Origin: Marinicella marina
Lineage (GTDB): Bacteria; Pseudomonadota; Gammaproteobacteria; Xanthomonadales; Marinicellaceae
Length of the DNA: 64,000 nucleotides
Assembly (NCBI RefSeq): GCF_030065545.1
Contig: NZ_JASJNC010000002.1
Coordinates: forward strand, 186,001 to 250,000
Direction: 5' to 3'
The notes under the pieces: generated by a model
Told to the model about the DNA's origin: nothing
Databases searched by the model: none
What the model saw: the letters and a program-made list of their open reading frames with translations, nothing else
Shown here: in pieces, positions 10,614-21,758 of the stretch
Layout: the number at the start of each line of letters is the position of its first letter
How positions within the stretch are numbered: the stretch's first letter is position 1
Program-made: the position numbers and the translations under genes

Positions 10614-11353
10614 TTAAAGTTTGTCTGATTTTAATATTGCTGCTGAATCAAAGGTTGGCAGCGGCTGAACAATTAAATATTGCAGTGGCCAGTAATTTCC
10701 ATGCCACTTTAAGTCATTTGGCAGTCTTATTCGAACAACAGTATGGGCATGAAATATTAATCAGTGCCGGGGCCACCGGACAGTTGTATGCACAGATCAA
10801 ACAGGGCGCCCCTTTCGATGTGCTGATGGCTGCAGACATCAAGCGCCCTGCCATGTTGGTGTCGCAAAACTTGGCCAATGAACTGACGGTTTATGCTACG
10901 GGTCAATTGGTGCTGGTGGCCAATGGCAGCGACAAACAGAGCTGTGAAGCCATGCTGACAGACAGCAGCATCAAGCACATCGCCATTGCTGACCCGAATC
11001 TAGCACCCTATGGCTTGGCAGCCAAACAATTCCTTCAGCACAAAAACTTGTGGCAACAATTAAGCAAGAAGTCAGTGATAGGTAATAATGTGGCACAAGC
11101 GATGCACATGGTAGCCAGTGGCAACGCGACAGTTGGACTGGTGGCTCGGTCACAGTTGGCAGATCACGCATTGTCAGCTGACCAATGCCAGTGGTTGGTT
11201 CCCACTCACCTGCATGCACCAATCGAACAGGGCATGGTTTTTCTCAAGCGCAGCCAAAAAAACCACATCTATCAGCAATTCAAAGTATTTCTTCAATCTC
11301 ATATGGCCTTGGGTGTGATGCAACAGTACGGTTACTTGAAGGGCCCTGAATGA
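10610..11353 (+). CDS. modA: Molybdate ABC transporter, periplasmic binding protein
   Basis: A 247-residue protein with a signal peptide ending near AAA at 18-20, then mature LNIAVASNFHATLSHLAVLF and a GATGQLYAQIKQGAPFDVLMAAD core typical of ModA, including the Ser/Thr and Ala backbone region that binds the oxyanion. It delivers molybdate or tungstate to ModBC for molybdenum-cofactor enzymes. The ATG overlaps the upstream MscS stop and the TGA overlaps the modB start (ATGA at each junction), indicating translational coupling. Confidence 0.93.
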   Translation: MIKVCLILILLLNQRLAAAEQLNIAVASNFHATLSHLAVLFEQQYGHEILISAGATGQLYAQIKQGAPFDVLMAADIKRPAMLVSQNLANELTVYATGQLVLVANGSDKQSCEAMLTDSSIKHIAIADPNLAPYGLAAKQFLQHKNLWQQLSKKSVIGNNVAQAMHMVASGNATVGLVARSQLADHALSADQCQWLVPTHLHAPIEQGMVFLKRSQKNHIYQQFKVFLQSHMALGVMQQYGYLKGPE

Positions 11354-12036
11354 GTATGCAATGGCCTGATTTGACTGCTTTGTGGTTGAGTTTCAAGCTG
11401 GCTGGGTTGACCACTGTTGTATTGATTCTGTTGACCACGCCTTTGGCTTACTGGCTGGCTAAAACCCAATCAAAACTGAAACCGCTGATTGAAACTTTGG
11501 TGGCTTTGCCGATTGTCTTGCCACCGACAGTGATGGGCTTTTATTTGTTGGTGCTGCTGGGTCCCGATGGTTGGTTGGGCGCGTTTTGGGTCAGTGTTAC
11601 TGGTTCTGCATTGACTTTTTCATTCAGCGGTTTGGTCATCGCTTCGGTTTGCTACAGTCTGCCTTTTGTGGTGCAACCCTTACAAAATGGTTTTGAAAGC
11701 ATCAACCCAAGCATTCAGGATGCTGCTAAAACGCTGGGTACACGAGGAACGAGGCTGTTCTTCAAGGTCACTCTGCCATTGTCTAAAAGGGCATTTTTAA
11801 CTGCTGCGGTGATGGGGTTTGCTCACACATTAGGGGAATTTGGCGTGGTACTGATGGTTGGTGGCAACATCCCAGGAGCAACCAAAGTCATTGCGATTGA
11901 AATTTACAATCAAGTTGAAATGCTTAACTATCCTCAAGCACATGTGCTTTCAGCAATTTTGTTGGTATTGGCGTTTGTAATGATTTTTGCGCTTTATTAC
12001 CTGAACCAGTCAAATAAACCCAAGCAGGTCCAGTGA
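11350..12036 (+). CDS. modB: Molybdate ABC transporter, permease
   Basis: A 228-residue integral membrane protein with about five helices and the ModB binding-protein-dependent transport signature (GFAHTLGEFGVVLMVGGNIP, ATKVIAIEIYNQVE). It forms the molybdate channel in the inner membrane with a ModC ATPase dimer. It starts within the modA stop. No modC follows: the next 120 bases hold no gene and then an unrelated secreted protein begins, so the ATPase must be encoded elsewhere or be shared. Confidence 0.93.
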   Translation: MSMQWPDLTALWLSFKLAGLTTVVLILLTTPLAYWLAKTQSKLKPLIETLVALPIVLPPTVMGFYLLVLLGPDGWLGAFWVSVTGSALTFSFSGLVIASVCYSLPFVVQPLQNGFESINPSIQDAAKTLGTRGTRLFFKVTLPLSKRAFLTAAVMGFAHTLGEFGVVLMVGGNIPGATKVIAIEIYNQVEMLNYPQAHVLSAILLVLAFVMIFALYYLNQSNKPKQVQ

Positions 12037-12157
12037 TTGATAGGTTTTTTAATTTTTTTTATAAACACCGATAAAACTGACTGTTTTCTGTGCTTGAAGC
12101 TTTTAATATCAAGCCAAGCTATTATAATAAGACGCTTTTCATCGACAGGACTTTTTC

Positions 12158-15100
12158 ATGGAACGATTCATTCTTATTATGCTTTTACTGGCCAGTCAAA
12201 TGGTCAATGCCGATTTATTCAGCCCCAGTGAACAGTCACAGTTGCTTGACCAAGTTCATAGACTTGATTCAGCCACAGCAGGAAACAACAGCCTTCAGTT
12301 TTCACCACAGTTAATTGAGAGTCTTCAGTCCAAGCAAGTTGAATTGATTCAATACTTCGCTGATGCAGCAGTGCCAGAGGCAAAAAAGGCTGCTATCAAA
12401 GACTTGTATCAAGCCCTCAACCAAGCACTTTATGCAGCTGGTTTATCAAATCTCAATCAAGTCTCAAGCAGCGAAACCAACCACATGGGCGGTGATCAGG
12501 GCATCATCAGGGGGTTTGTCAGGAGTGCTGAAAATGAAAACCCATTAGACTATGCCCAAGTATATTTGTACAGTGATTCAGGTGTGTACATCAGCTATAA
12601 AAACACCGATTCTGTAGGTCGGTATATTTTCAGTGGTTTGGCTGATGGTGCTTATTTGGTATCAGCCTCAAAATCTAATAATTATGTGACTGAGTTTTAT
12701 CCTGGAGACGCCTGTCCAGCAGGGCTGGGTATGGGCTGCCAACCCAATGAATTAACACCAATAGTTATCATTGATGGCCAACAACACGATCAAATCAATT
12801 TCAGCTTATCGAAAGAAGGAAAAATCACCGGTAACATCAGTGATCAAATTACCGGTGACGGCATCAACACAGAAGTCATGATTTATGATGCCAATTATGA
12901 ATTTGTCGATTCGGTATACAGCAATTATTCAACCGGTGACTTCAGTTTTTATGTTGCAGATTCCAGTGCATACTTTATTTCGTTCACCTCTTCTCAGCAC
13001 CGCTCACAGGTGTATGACAACATTGCTTGCAACAGTCAGCCTTGTGATTTCACCGCGGCCACAGCAGTGAGTGTTGAGGTGGCTGAAACGCTTGACTTGG
13101 GTGATATTACTTTGCTTCCATATGGTCGGTTAAAAGGCGATATCAAAGACTTTCAAGGTAACCCAATCACTACTTATTACAGGTCTGTTGAATTGTACGA
13201 TGCCATCAACAATGGCTATGCTGGAGAGGCCAACGTGGATAATCAAGGCAACTGGCAATCCAGCCCACTAGCTGCTGGCTCGTATCATGTCAGGACCAGA
13301 GCCAATGACTATCTGGCCCAGTACTACTTGAATCAAAACTGTACGGGTTACAGCTACAATACATGTGATTCTGTCGACGCAACAGCAGTCAGTCATAATG
13401 GCACAAACGATCGCTCTGGCATCAACTTCAGATTACGTCCTGGTGCGAGGTTGCAGGGTAAAGTTTTTAATTCGCAAAATGAAACCACCTCTGCTCAAGT
13501 ATACTTATATGATGCCAATGGTAATTATCTCTTCAGTGACTACACCAACAATGATGGTTTTTTTGAGTTCACAGGTTTGGGCGCTGGCACTTATTACTTA
13601 TCTGGACACAACAACGAACACCAAACCACCATGCACCCGTCCATTGTTTGCTCTGACATTTCCGGTTTCGGTGAGCGCTGTGAATCGGCAACAGAAGGTA
13701 ACCCCATAACCATCGATGCCTCCAGTGCAATTAATAAAAATATATTCTTAAAAGTTGGTGCCACGGTCAAAGGCATGGTCACCGACAACAACAATACGCC
13801 ACTTGAAAATGTGCGTGTTGTTTTCAACGGTGACAACTACGATAGATCTGTATACACTCAGTCAGATGGTAGCTATGAAATATCTAACCTACGAGCCGGT
13901 AATTATTATTTAAGGGCCAGTAAAGACCGTTATGCCAGCGTAGTCTGGCCTAATTATTTATGTACCAGTGCTTTTTCATGTGATGACTCTCAAGGAACAG
14001 CAGTAACAGTAGCTGGAAATTCGACCTACCTGAATAGAAATTTTTCACTGCCTGAGTTGGGTACGATTTCATTTAATATCAATGATCGCAATGGTCAAGC
14101 CGTCACCAATGGTTCCGTAACGGTGTATAACGACAACAACCAATACATAGGAAATTATGGCTTGGATGACTCAGGCCAGATGGAAGCTGGGCTTTATCCT
14201 GACAATTACTATTTCATCTTTGATGCTGGTTATTCCAGTGGCTACATTGATCATATTTATGGTGCGGGTAATTGCTATCAAAATTGTCAGGCCACCAATG
14301 GCACACCGCTCTCAGTTAACTACGGTCAAAACAGAAGTTTTAACATGATTGTTGATAAAGCATTTGTTTTGAGGGGGACGGTTACTGCAGAGGCAAATAC
14401 TGGAAATAACTGGAAATACATCAAGGTCTATCAGAATGATCAATTGTTATTTACCAGAAAAATTCATGGTGGAACAACTTATGAAGAATTGATTCGGTAT
14501 ACAGGTCAAATCAAAGTGGAGGCTTATCAATTGGGTCATTATTCACAGTATTACCAAGGTGTAGAGTGCTACGGCGATGAATGTGGATTGAGCCAAGCCA
14601 CAAATATCAATGTCAGCCCCAACCAATCCAGAACCATAGATTTTGATTTGAATGTGATTAATCACATCAAGGGTCGAATCACCAACAGCATTGGACAGCC
14701 GCTGTCAGGAATCCAAGTGCGGGCCTATAAGAACAACGGCTGGGATGATCAATACGCCACCACCGATGCCAATGGTAGGTATGAAATTTTTGGACTGGTC
14801 CCGGGTGATTACAACCTGCGTGCGACCACCGACGGCATAAATGAGTCGACCCTGTATGGCAACGTGCCTTGCCCAAGCCCTTGTAATTATAATCAGGCTC
14901 AAGCCATCACAATGGGTGAGGGCGACTTCTTGACCAATTTCAACATCACCATGCGGCCCAGAGGTGGAATTGACATCAATGGTACCGAGTATGTCAATGG
15001 CGGTCTCGCTGGTGATGTTGATATCCGCTTCATCAGCCAAACCACTGGCAACGATTATTATGCAGAGACTGATGAAACGGGCAGTATCGATGAAATATTT

Positions 15101-16267
15101 TTGCCAGCAGACAGTTACCGCATATTGGCCTCACATGGCTCATACAGCGGGCGAATATATACTGCATACCCGAATATTGAATGCGCGTCTAATAACACCG
15201 AAGCTTGCTTGGACTTGAGTCCCACCTTTATCGTAAATTCCGCTACATCGCACGTCATTGATGATTTCAAAGTCAATGAAAGGGGCAAAGTGTTGGCACA
15301 AGTGGTTGATGAAACAACCGGTCAACCCATTTCGGGTATTGAAGTCCAACTGATTAATGCCGAATTGGATGTGCTCATGCAATCCAATACTTCAGACGGG
15401 ACGGCAGTTTTGAGCAATATCAGCAGTGGCTTGTATTATGTTTTTGCTTATGCCGATGGCAATGATGCCCATCAATCTGAACTGTTTGATGGTGTTGATT
15501 GTGGTCGCGGATTGGGTATTGACTGTATCTTGTCGCAAGGCAGTTTGGTCTCTGTTGAAGTCAATTCTGAACGCAATATTAACTTTTCCTTGCAGCAGAA
15601 ACCAAGTGTTGTGGTTCATTTGAAAAATGCTCACACAGGTGATGCAATTTATGGCGACATCAGGGTATTTGATACCAGTGGCAGTTTGGTGCGCAGTACC
15701 AATGGCCAAGGTGCCGTTTCTATTCCGGTCAATCGTGGCCAATACTACATCACTGGTTCTGCATCAGATTACAACGCCAAGGTCTACCCAATTGGAGATT
15801 GCAGTAGTCCGTGGAATTTATCGGGCTGTGATCTCACAGCTGCAACTTTGATTGGTGTTGATGATCAGGATCAGTCCATTGATTTGGGCTTGGATTTAAT
15901 CGAGGGAATCAATGGTTCGGTAATCAATGGGTACACCGGTGAGCCGATGGCCGGTGTGGTGATAGATTTTTGGCGCAATTCTGGCAGCATCAGCGCTTCA
16001 ACCATTACCAACCAAGAAGGGAAGTTTTCACAGAATCTTTATGGCTATTATGACTACTTAATAAGTACTGATATTCCGGCTTCATCAGGGCTTTACAACG
16101 AAGTTTACAACAACAAACAATGTGTGGATGGTCCTGCAGTCATGAATTTGTGTGATCCAGAAATTGGTGATTGGGTTGAAATTGAAAGCACATTGAACCA
16201 ACCCACCATGATCGAGTTTCAATTACAGGCAGATGACATATTTAACGCCAGTTTTGAATTGAACTGA
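12158..16267 (+). CDS. Giant secreted protein of about twelve carboxypeptidase-regulatory-like repeats
   Basis: A 1369-residue protein with a signal peptide (about 1-19), a helical N-terminal region to about 115, then about twelve tandem beta-sandwich repeats of about 100 residues to the C-terminus. Each repeat runs roughly G.(V/I)....G.PL.GV.V..Y, then TD..G.Y.F.GL..G.Y.L.A, then an aromatic Y/P segment with a Cys pair, then A..(I/V).V and a hydrophobic strand. This is the CarboxypepD_reg/SdrD_B-like fold group. The Cys pair in most repeats suggests one disulfide per domain. The tail is DDIFNASFELN, like the tail of the nuclease at 52324-55398. A TATAAT at 12123-12128 and AGGA before the ATG support the start. 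It is probably an extracellular or cell-surface stalk or adhesin; no enzymatic domain is seen. Confidence 0.85.
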   Translation: MERFILIMLLLASQMVNADLFSPSEQSQLLDQVHRLDSATAGNNSLQFSPQLIESLQSKQVELIQYFADAAVPEAKKAAIKDLYQALNQALYAAGLSNLNQVSSSETNHMGGDQGIIRGFVRSAENENPLDYAQVYLYSDSGVYISYKNTDSVGRYIFSGLADGAYLVSASKSNNYVTEFYPGDACPAGLGMGCQPNELTPIVIIDGQQHDQINFSLSKEGKITGNISDQITGDGINTEVMIYDANYEFVDSVYSNYSTGDFSFYVADSSAYFISFTSSQHRSQVYDNIACNSQPCDFTAATAVSVEVAETLDLGDITLLPYGRLKGDIKDFQGNPITTYYRSVELYDAINNGYAGEANVDNQGNWQSSPLAAGSYHVRTRANDYLAQYYLNQNCTGYSYNTCDSVDATAVSHNGTNDRSGINFRLRPGARLQGKVFNSQNETTSAQVYLYDANGNYLFSDYTNNDGFFEFTGLGAGTYYLSGHNNEHQTTMHPSIVCSDISGFGERCESATEGNPITIDASSAINKNIFLKVGATVKGMVTDNNNTPLENVRVVFNGDNYDRSVYTQSDGSYEISNLRAGNYYLRASKDRYASVVWPNYLCTSAFSCDDSQGTAVTVAGNSTYLNRNFSLPELGTISFNINDRNGQAVTNGSVTVYNDNNQYIGNYGLDDSGQMEAGLYPDNYYFIFDAGYSSGYIDHIYGAGNCYQNCQATNGTPLSVNYGQNRSFNMIVDKAFVLRGTVTAEANTGNNWKYIKVYQNDQLLFTRKIHGGTTYEELIRYTGQIKVEAYQLGHYSQYYQGVECYGDECGLSQATNINVSPNQSRTIDFDLNVINHIKGRITNSIGQPLSGIQVRAYKNNGWDDQYATTDANGRYEIFGLVPGDYNLRATTDGINESTLYGNVPCPSPCNYNQAQAITMGEGDFLTNFNITMRPRGGIDINGTEYVNGGLAGDVDIRFISQTTGNDYYAETDETGSIDEIFLPADSYRILASHGSYSGRIYTAYPNIECASNNTEACLDLSPTFIVNSATSHVIDDFKVNERGKVLAQVVDETTGQPISGIEVQLINAELDVLMQSNTSDGTAVLSNISSGLYYVFAYADGNDAHQSELFDGVDCGRGLGIDCILSQGSLVSVEVNSERNINFSLQQKPSVVVHLKNAHTGDAIYGDIRVFDTSGSLVRSTNGQGAVSIPVNRGQYYITGSASDYNAKVYPIGDCSSPWNLSGCDLTAATLIGVDDQDQSIDLGLDLIEGINGSVINGYTGEPMAGVVIDFWRNSGSISASTITNQEGKFSQNLYGYYDYLISTDIPASSGLYNEVYNNKQCVDGPAVMNLCDPEIGDWVEIESTLNQPTMIEFQLQADDIFNASFELN

Positions 16268-16274
16268 GCGCTAT

Positions 16275-16300
16275 GGCGCCGCTAGGCGGCGCCTGTTTTC
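16275..16300 (+). terminator. Rho-independent terminator after the repeat protein
   Basis: GGCGCCGC and GCGGCGCC (8-base perfect arms, 3-base loop) are followed by TGTTTTC, 10 bases beyond the stop codon. Confidence 0.85.
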
Positions 16301-16396
16301 TATTGATAAGGCTCATTGTGCAGTGCTAAAAAGTGTAACAATTGATGCCAGTTGATGTGAATGCAGTGCTGCTCATTAAACTTCACCGTGATGGCA

Positions 16397-17023
16397 TTAT
16401 TTGTGATTCTTACGTTTGATGATTTTGCAGGAGTCGTTAATTTGTGGGATGTTTGAAGTTGTGATCAGTAAACCATCGGCTTGCATTGAGTTTTCGAAAT
16501 ACCCATTAGCATGAAACAGTAATTCTCCTTGTGAAGTGGCTGTCATGGTTTTGTTCTCGAAGGTATAAGTGCCGTGGTGCTCTCCCTTTGTAATGTATTC
16601 ATAGCCTTGGTCTGTTTCAGCGAATTGCTCAATAACCAACTTAAAAAAGTTGTCTTGAAAAGTAGTGAAAGTGATAGAGAAACTGTTACATGTGTTGGTG
16701 AATATGTCGACCATCTTGGGTGTGTGGGTTGGGAAATACAAACCTGCTGAATCGGTATAAAATTGATTTCTCCCATGGGCTAAAGTGGTCTGAATGTTTT
16801 GCTCAACAGCCGCTTCAACCTTGCCAATCGGAAAAGCAAGGGCACTGACCAGTGTCAGTTGATGAAACTCAGAAGTCAGGTTGTTTTGTTTGATGACTTT
16901 AATCCCGCTGTTTTTAAGTTTTTTTTGCAGCTGGTCAAATTGTTCATCATCGGCACCTATCACATAAAGTCGGTGTTGACTGCAACCCATGCAAAACAGC
17001 AAGGTTAAAAAAATAATTCGCAC
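16397..17023 (-). CDS. Putative lipoprotein of unknown function (208 aa)
   Basis: I do not recognise the family. The start is a GTG at 17023 preceded by GGAAAG. The N-terminus has a short hydrophobic stretch ending in CMGC (Cys14), a plausible but imperfect lipobox. The next segment (LYVIGADDEQFDQLQKKLKN) is followed by a mixed alpha/beta body with Cys110 and Cys195 that could pair. Late in the protein are strand-like stretches (GTYTFENKTMTATSQGELLF). It is convergent with the repeat protein and stands alone. Confidence 0.7.
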   Translation of the reverse strand: MRIIFLTLLFCMGCSQHRLYVIGADDEQFDQLQKKLKNSGIKVIKQNNLTSEFHQLTLVSALAFPIGKVEAAVEQNIQTTLAHGRNQFYTDSAGLYFPTHTPKMVDIFTNTCNSFSITFTTFQDNFFKLVIEQFAETDQGYEYITKGEHHGTYTFENKTMTATSQGELLFHANGYFENSMQADGLLITTSNIPQINDSCKIIKRKNHK

Positions 17024-17126
17024 TTGATAACTTTCCAGTTAATAGTCAAAGAAGCATGATATCACATCCAATCAGTGTCGCCCTATGTTGTTAAAAGCAT
17101 GTCCTGAATCCGCTCTATATAACAGC

Positions 17127-17140
17127 TTGATGTAGGTCAA
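17127..17140. promoter_or_regulatory. FNR/Dnr-type box upstream of the porin
   Basis: TTGATGTAGGTCAA matches TTGAT-N4-ATCAA with one change. It is the exact reverse complement of the box in front of norC. A TAAACT at 17162-17167 is near the -10 position expected for a class II activator site, and the porin ATG is at 17199. Confidence 0.75.
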
Positions 17141-17198
17141 TGCGAATAAATGTATCTTGATTAAACTCCCTTCTAATGAGATACATGGGAGAACAGAG

Positions 17199-18413
17199 AT
17201 GAACAAGAAAAAAAATTATGTATTGGCTGCTTTGGGACTGGGTATGATGAGTTTACCTGTCTGGTCAGCCGAGTCTTTGAGCGAAGCATTCAATTCGGGT
17301 GACGCCAACTTATCATTCAGATACCGCCTTGAACATGTCGATCAAGATGGTTTCGATCGTAATGCCAATGCATCAACACTGTTAACACGATTGGACTACA
17401 AAACGGCCACCTACAAAGGCTTCAACTTTTTCATCGAAGCCGATAATGTGATGGAAGTGTTTGGCGATAATTACAATGCTGCAGCAGGCAATACGCCTAA
17501 CAATGGGCAATACCCAGTGGTGGCCGATCCAACTGGAACGGAAATCAACCAAGCTTGGTTTAATTATGCCTTCAATGCAAACAATGACCTCAAAATCGGA
17601 CGACAAAGAATTATTCTCGATAACCAAAGGTTTGTCGGTGGTGTGGGTTGGCGCCAAAATGAACAAACCTATGATGCGGTTTCTTTCAACAGCAAAATAG
17701 CCGGCAGCAAATTATTTCTGTCATATATTGAAAACGTCAACCGCATCTTCGGCGAGGATGTAGCCGCCGGTGACCATGATAACCAGAGTTTTTTGGCCAA
17801 CTGGTCAAACACATGGCAAGACCGTCATCAACTGACAACTTATTATTACAACCTTGATAATCAGGATGCAGCGGCTTTTTCTACCGCAACTTTTGGCGCT
17901 GCATTCAAAACCCATTGGCCATTGGCTGCACATAAGATGACATTCGGTGCTGAATTTGCCTCACAATCAGATGCCCACAATAATCCAGTTAACTATGATG
18001 CCAATTACCTGCGCTTGGATTTGGGCTTAGCACTTGAAAAAGTGACTTTTTTTACAGGCTATGAAGTGTTGGAAGGCGATACCAACCAAGCTGGTGCGGC
18101 ATTCAGAACACCACTGGCTACATTACATGCATTCAATGGCTGGGCTGATCAATTTTTAGCCACGCCAAACCAAGGCTTGGAAGATGTTTTCATTGGCGCC
18201 AAAGGCAATATAGAGGGTTTTAATTGGCAAGTCATCTACCACCAGTTTGATGCTGAAAGTGGATCAGGTGATTTTGGCAATGAACTGGATTTCTCGGTGG
18301 CTAAAAAGCTCAATAAAAATTTCTCAATGTTGTTTAAAGCCGCACAATACGATGCGCAAGACATCAAAACAGACAGCAATAAATATTGGCTGATGCTGAG
18401 TGCAAAATACTGA
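17199..18413 (+). CDS. Outer-membrane porin, alginate-export/OprE-like beta-barrel
   Basis: A 404-residue protein with a clear signal peptide (MNKKKNYVLAALGLGMMSLP..WSA) and alternating aromatic beta-strands ending in MLSAKY, a typical outer-membrane insertion end. NANNDLKIGRQRIILDNQRF resembles the alginate_exp-type porin family, which also includes porins not involved in alginate. The ATG at 17199 follows GGGAGAACAGAG; an upstream in-frame ATT at 17157 would only add a non-signal extension. Its FNR/Dnr box and place next to norC suggest induction in anaerobic nitrogen respiration, perhaps for nitrite or carbon entry; the substrate is unknown. Confidence 0.82.
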   Translation: MNKKKNYVLAALGLGMMSLPVWSAESLSEAFNSGDANLSFRYRLEHVDQDGFDRNANASTLLTRLDYKTATYKGFNFFIEADNVMEVFGDNYNAAAGNTPNNGQYPVVADPTGTEINQAWFNYAFNANNDLKIGRQRIILDNQRFVGGVGWRQNEQTYDAVSFNSKIAGSKLFLSYIENVNRIFGEDVAAGDHDNQSFLANWSNTWQDRHQLTTYYYNLDNQDAAAFSTATFGAAFKTHWPLAAHKMTFGAEFASQSDAHNNPVNYDANYLRLDLGLALEKVTFFTGYEVLEGDTNQAGAAFRTPLATLHAFNGWADQFLATPNQGLEDVFIGAKGNIEGFNWQVIYHQFDAESGSGDFGNELDFSVAKKLNKNFSMLFKAAQYDAQDIKTDSNKYWLMLSAKY

Positions 18414-18457
18414 GTTTTAGTCAATAAAACAACCGTGAAATGGGGTTGTGCCTAGCG

Positions 18458-18487
18458 ACCGCGTTTATTTTGAACGCGGTTTTTTTT
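18458..18487 (+). terminator. Terminator after the porin
   Basis: ACCGCGTT (18458-18465) pairs with AACGCGGT (18473-18480), followed by seven Ts. Confidence 0.9.
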
Positions 18488-18503
18488 ACTTAATTTTCGC
18501 TGA

Positions 18504-18517
18504 TTGACCTACATCAA
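18504..18517. promoter_or_regulatory. FNR/Dnr-type box upstream of norC
   Basis: TTGACCTACATCAA, 100 bases before the norC ATG. A TAACAT at 18540-18545 is exactly at the -10 position expected if the box is centred at -41.5. Confidence 0.82.
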
Positions 18518-18616
18518 GGCAGCTGGGTTTATAAAAAAATAACATAAGGCATCCGTAACATATCATGGCATAAGGCAACGATTTATGGCGGCTTAATCAC
18601 AATAATTGAGGTCACA

Positions 18617-20475
<1,859 letters not shown>

Positions 20476-20502
20476 ATGTGCTTTAACTGAGGAGATTGAG
20501 GC

Positions 20503-21312
20503 ATGAAAGTGATCACGAAAATAGACCAGGATAAAGCCACATATTATCAACCTCAAGGTGAGGAAGTGGCGTTGTTTACTCATGCTTGGCAACAGCAACT
20601 GCCAGTCTTATTAAAAGGGCCTACTGGGTGTGGTAAGACGCGTTTTGTGCAACACATGGCCGATAAACTGGGTAAGAAGTTATATACAGTTGCCTGTCAT
20701 GATGATTTAAGCGCGGCTGATTTAATCGGCCGCCATTTAATTGGTAGTGATGGTACTTATTGGCAAGATGGGCCTTTGACCAGAGCGGTCAGAGAGGGCG
20801 CCATTTGTTACCTAGATGAGGTGGTCGAAGCACGTAAAGACACCACTGTAGTTATTCACCCTTTAACGGACGACCGCCGCATACTGCCGATTGACCGCAC
20901 CGGTGAAATCATCAAAGCAGCCAGTGGTTTCATGTTGGTGGTCTCCTATAACCCAGGTTATCAAAACTTACTCAAAGGCATGAAACCATCTACCAGACAA
21001 CGTTTTGTTGCGATGCGTTTTGATTACCCTGATGCGGCAACTGAAGTTAAAATTGTGGCCAAAGAGAGCGGTTGTGATATTTGTTTGGCAACTGAGTTGG
21101 TGACAATAGCAGGTCATCTGCGTCAATTAAAAGACCATGATTTGGAAGAATCAGCCTCAACTCGATTGTTGATATACACTGCCCAATTAATCCAGCATGG
21201 TCTTGCAGTTACTGAGGCTTGTCGGGCAGCATTGATTGAACCATTGACCGATGATGAAGAGACAGTATCTGCATTGATGCGGGTCGTTGAAGCTAAATTT
21301 GTTACTGAATAG
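20503..21312 (+). CDS. norQ: AAA+ ATPase NorQ (CbbQ/NirQ family)
   Basis: A 269-residue MoxR-type AAA+ protein: Walker A GPTGCGKTRF near residue 38, Walker B ICYLDEVVEA, sensor region VVSYNPGYQNLLKGMKPSTR, and a CbbQ C-terminal helical part. With the VWA protein NorD it is thought to insert the non-haem iron or mature NorB. A GGAG site precedes the ATG. It lies between norB and a small membrane-protein gene, with norD after that. Confidence 0.95.
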   Translation: MKVITKIDQDKATYYQPQGEEVALFTHAWQQQLPVLLKGPTGCGKTRFVQHMADKLGKKLYTVACHDDLSAADLIGRHLIGSDGTYWQDGPLTRAVREGAICYLDEVVEARKDTTVVIHPLTDDRRILPIDRTGEIIKAASGFMLVVSYNPGYQNLLKGMKPSTRQRFVAMRFDYPDAATEVKIVAKESGCDICLATELVTIAGHLRQLKDHDLEESASTRLLIYTAQLIQHGLAVTEACRAALIEPLTDDEETVSALMRVVEAKFVTE

Positions 21313-21326
21313 TGTATTAATTATTC

Positions 21327-21707
21327 ATGATTGAAGTAGAGAATCAAATGCACGGTAAGGCTGTAATGGCTTACGGTTTGATGTTGTTGAACTTGCTATT
21401 TCCTGTTGTGGTGTATTTGTTTTTAACTGGCATGTGGGTGAAACATCGAAGCAGTGAAGATCAATTGCTTTGTGTTGCGGTAAACCAAGCGTGGATGGCT
21501 GCCAGTTTGTCGACCTTGATATTTGTTGGTGAAAATATCCTCATACTGTCACTGGCGCAATACAAAAGTACATTTGCTTTGATATCTTTTGAAATTTATT
21601 ATATTTTTGTGGTGCCCATTTTCTTGATTCCAGGGCTGCTGGGATTGGTTAAAAGTAATGTCAACAAGGTTTATTATTTCCCTGTTCTGGGTCGGTGGTT
21701 TAAGTGA
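21327..21707 (+). CDS. Small membrane protein of unknown function inside the nor operon (126 aa)
   Basis: I do not recognise it with certainty. It has about three hydrophobic helices (about 14-37, 55-77 and 85-109) and ends VYYFPVLGRWFK, somewhat like DUF4870/Tic20-type small membrane proteins. The ATG at 21327 lacks a strong ribosome site; the ATG at 21348, seven residues further, is preceded by GTAGAGAATC and may be used. It lies 14 bases after norQ and before norD, so it is very likely cotranscribed. It is not NorE or NorF by sequence impression. Confidence 0.75.
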   Translation: MIEVENQMHGKAVMAYGLMLLNLLFPVVVYLFLTGMWVKHRSSEDQLLCVAVNQAWMAASLSTLIFVGENILILSLAQYKSTFALISFEIYYIFVVPIFLIPGLLGLVKSNVNKVYYFPVLGRWFK

Positions 21708-21758
21708 GTATTGGTGTTTTCGATAAATGTTTTTATTACTCAACGCACAGGTGGTGAC

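Noticed and set aside
12158-16267. Tandem repeats in DNA as a mobile or CRISPR-like array
   Set aside because: The periodicity is at protein level (about 300 bases, diverged) within one continuous reading frame.
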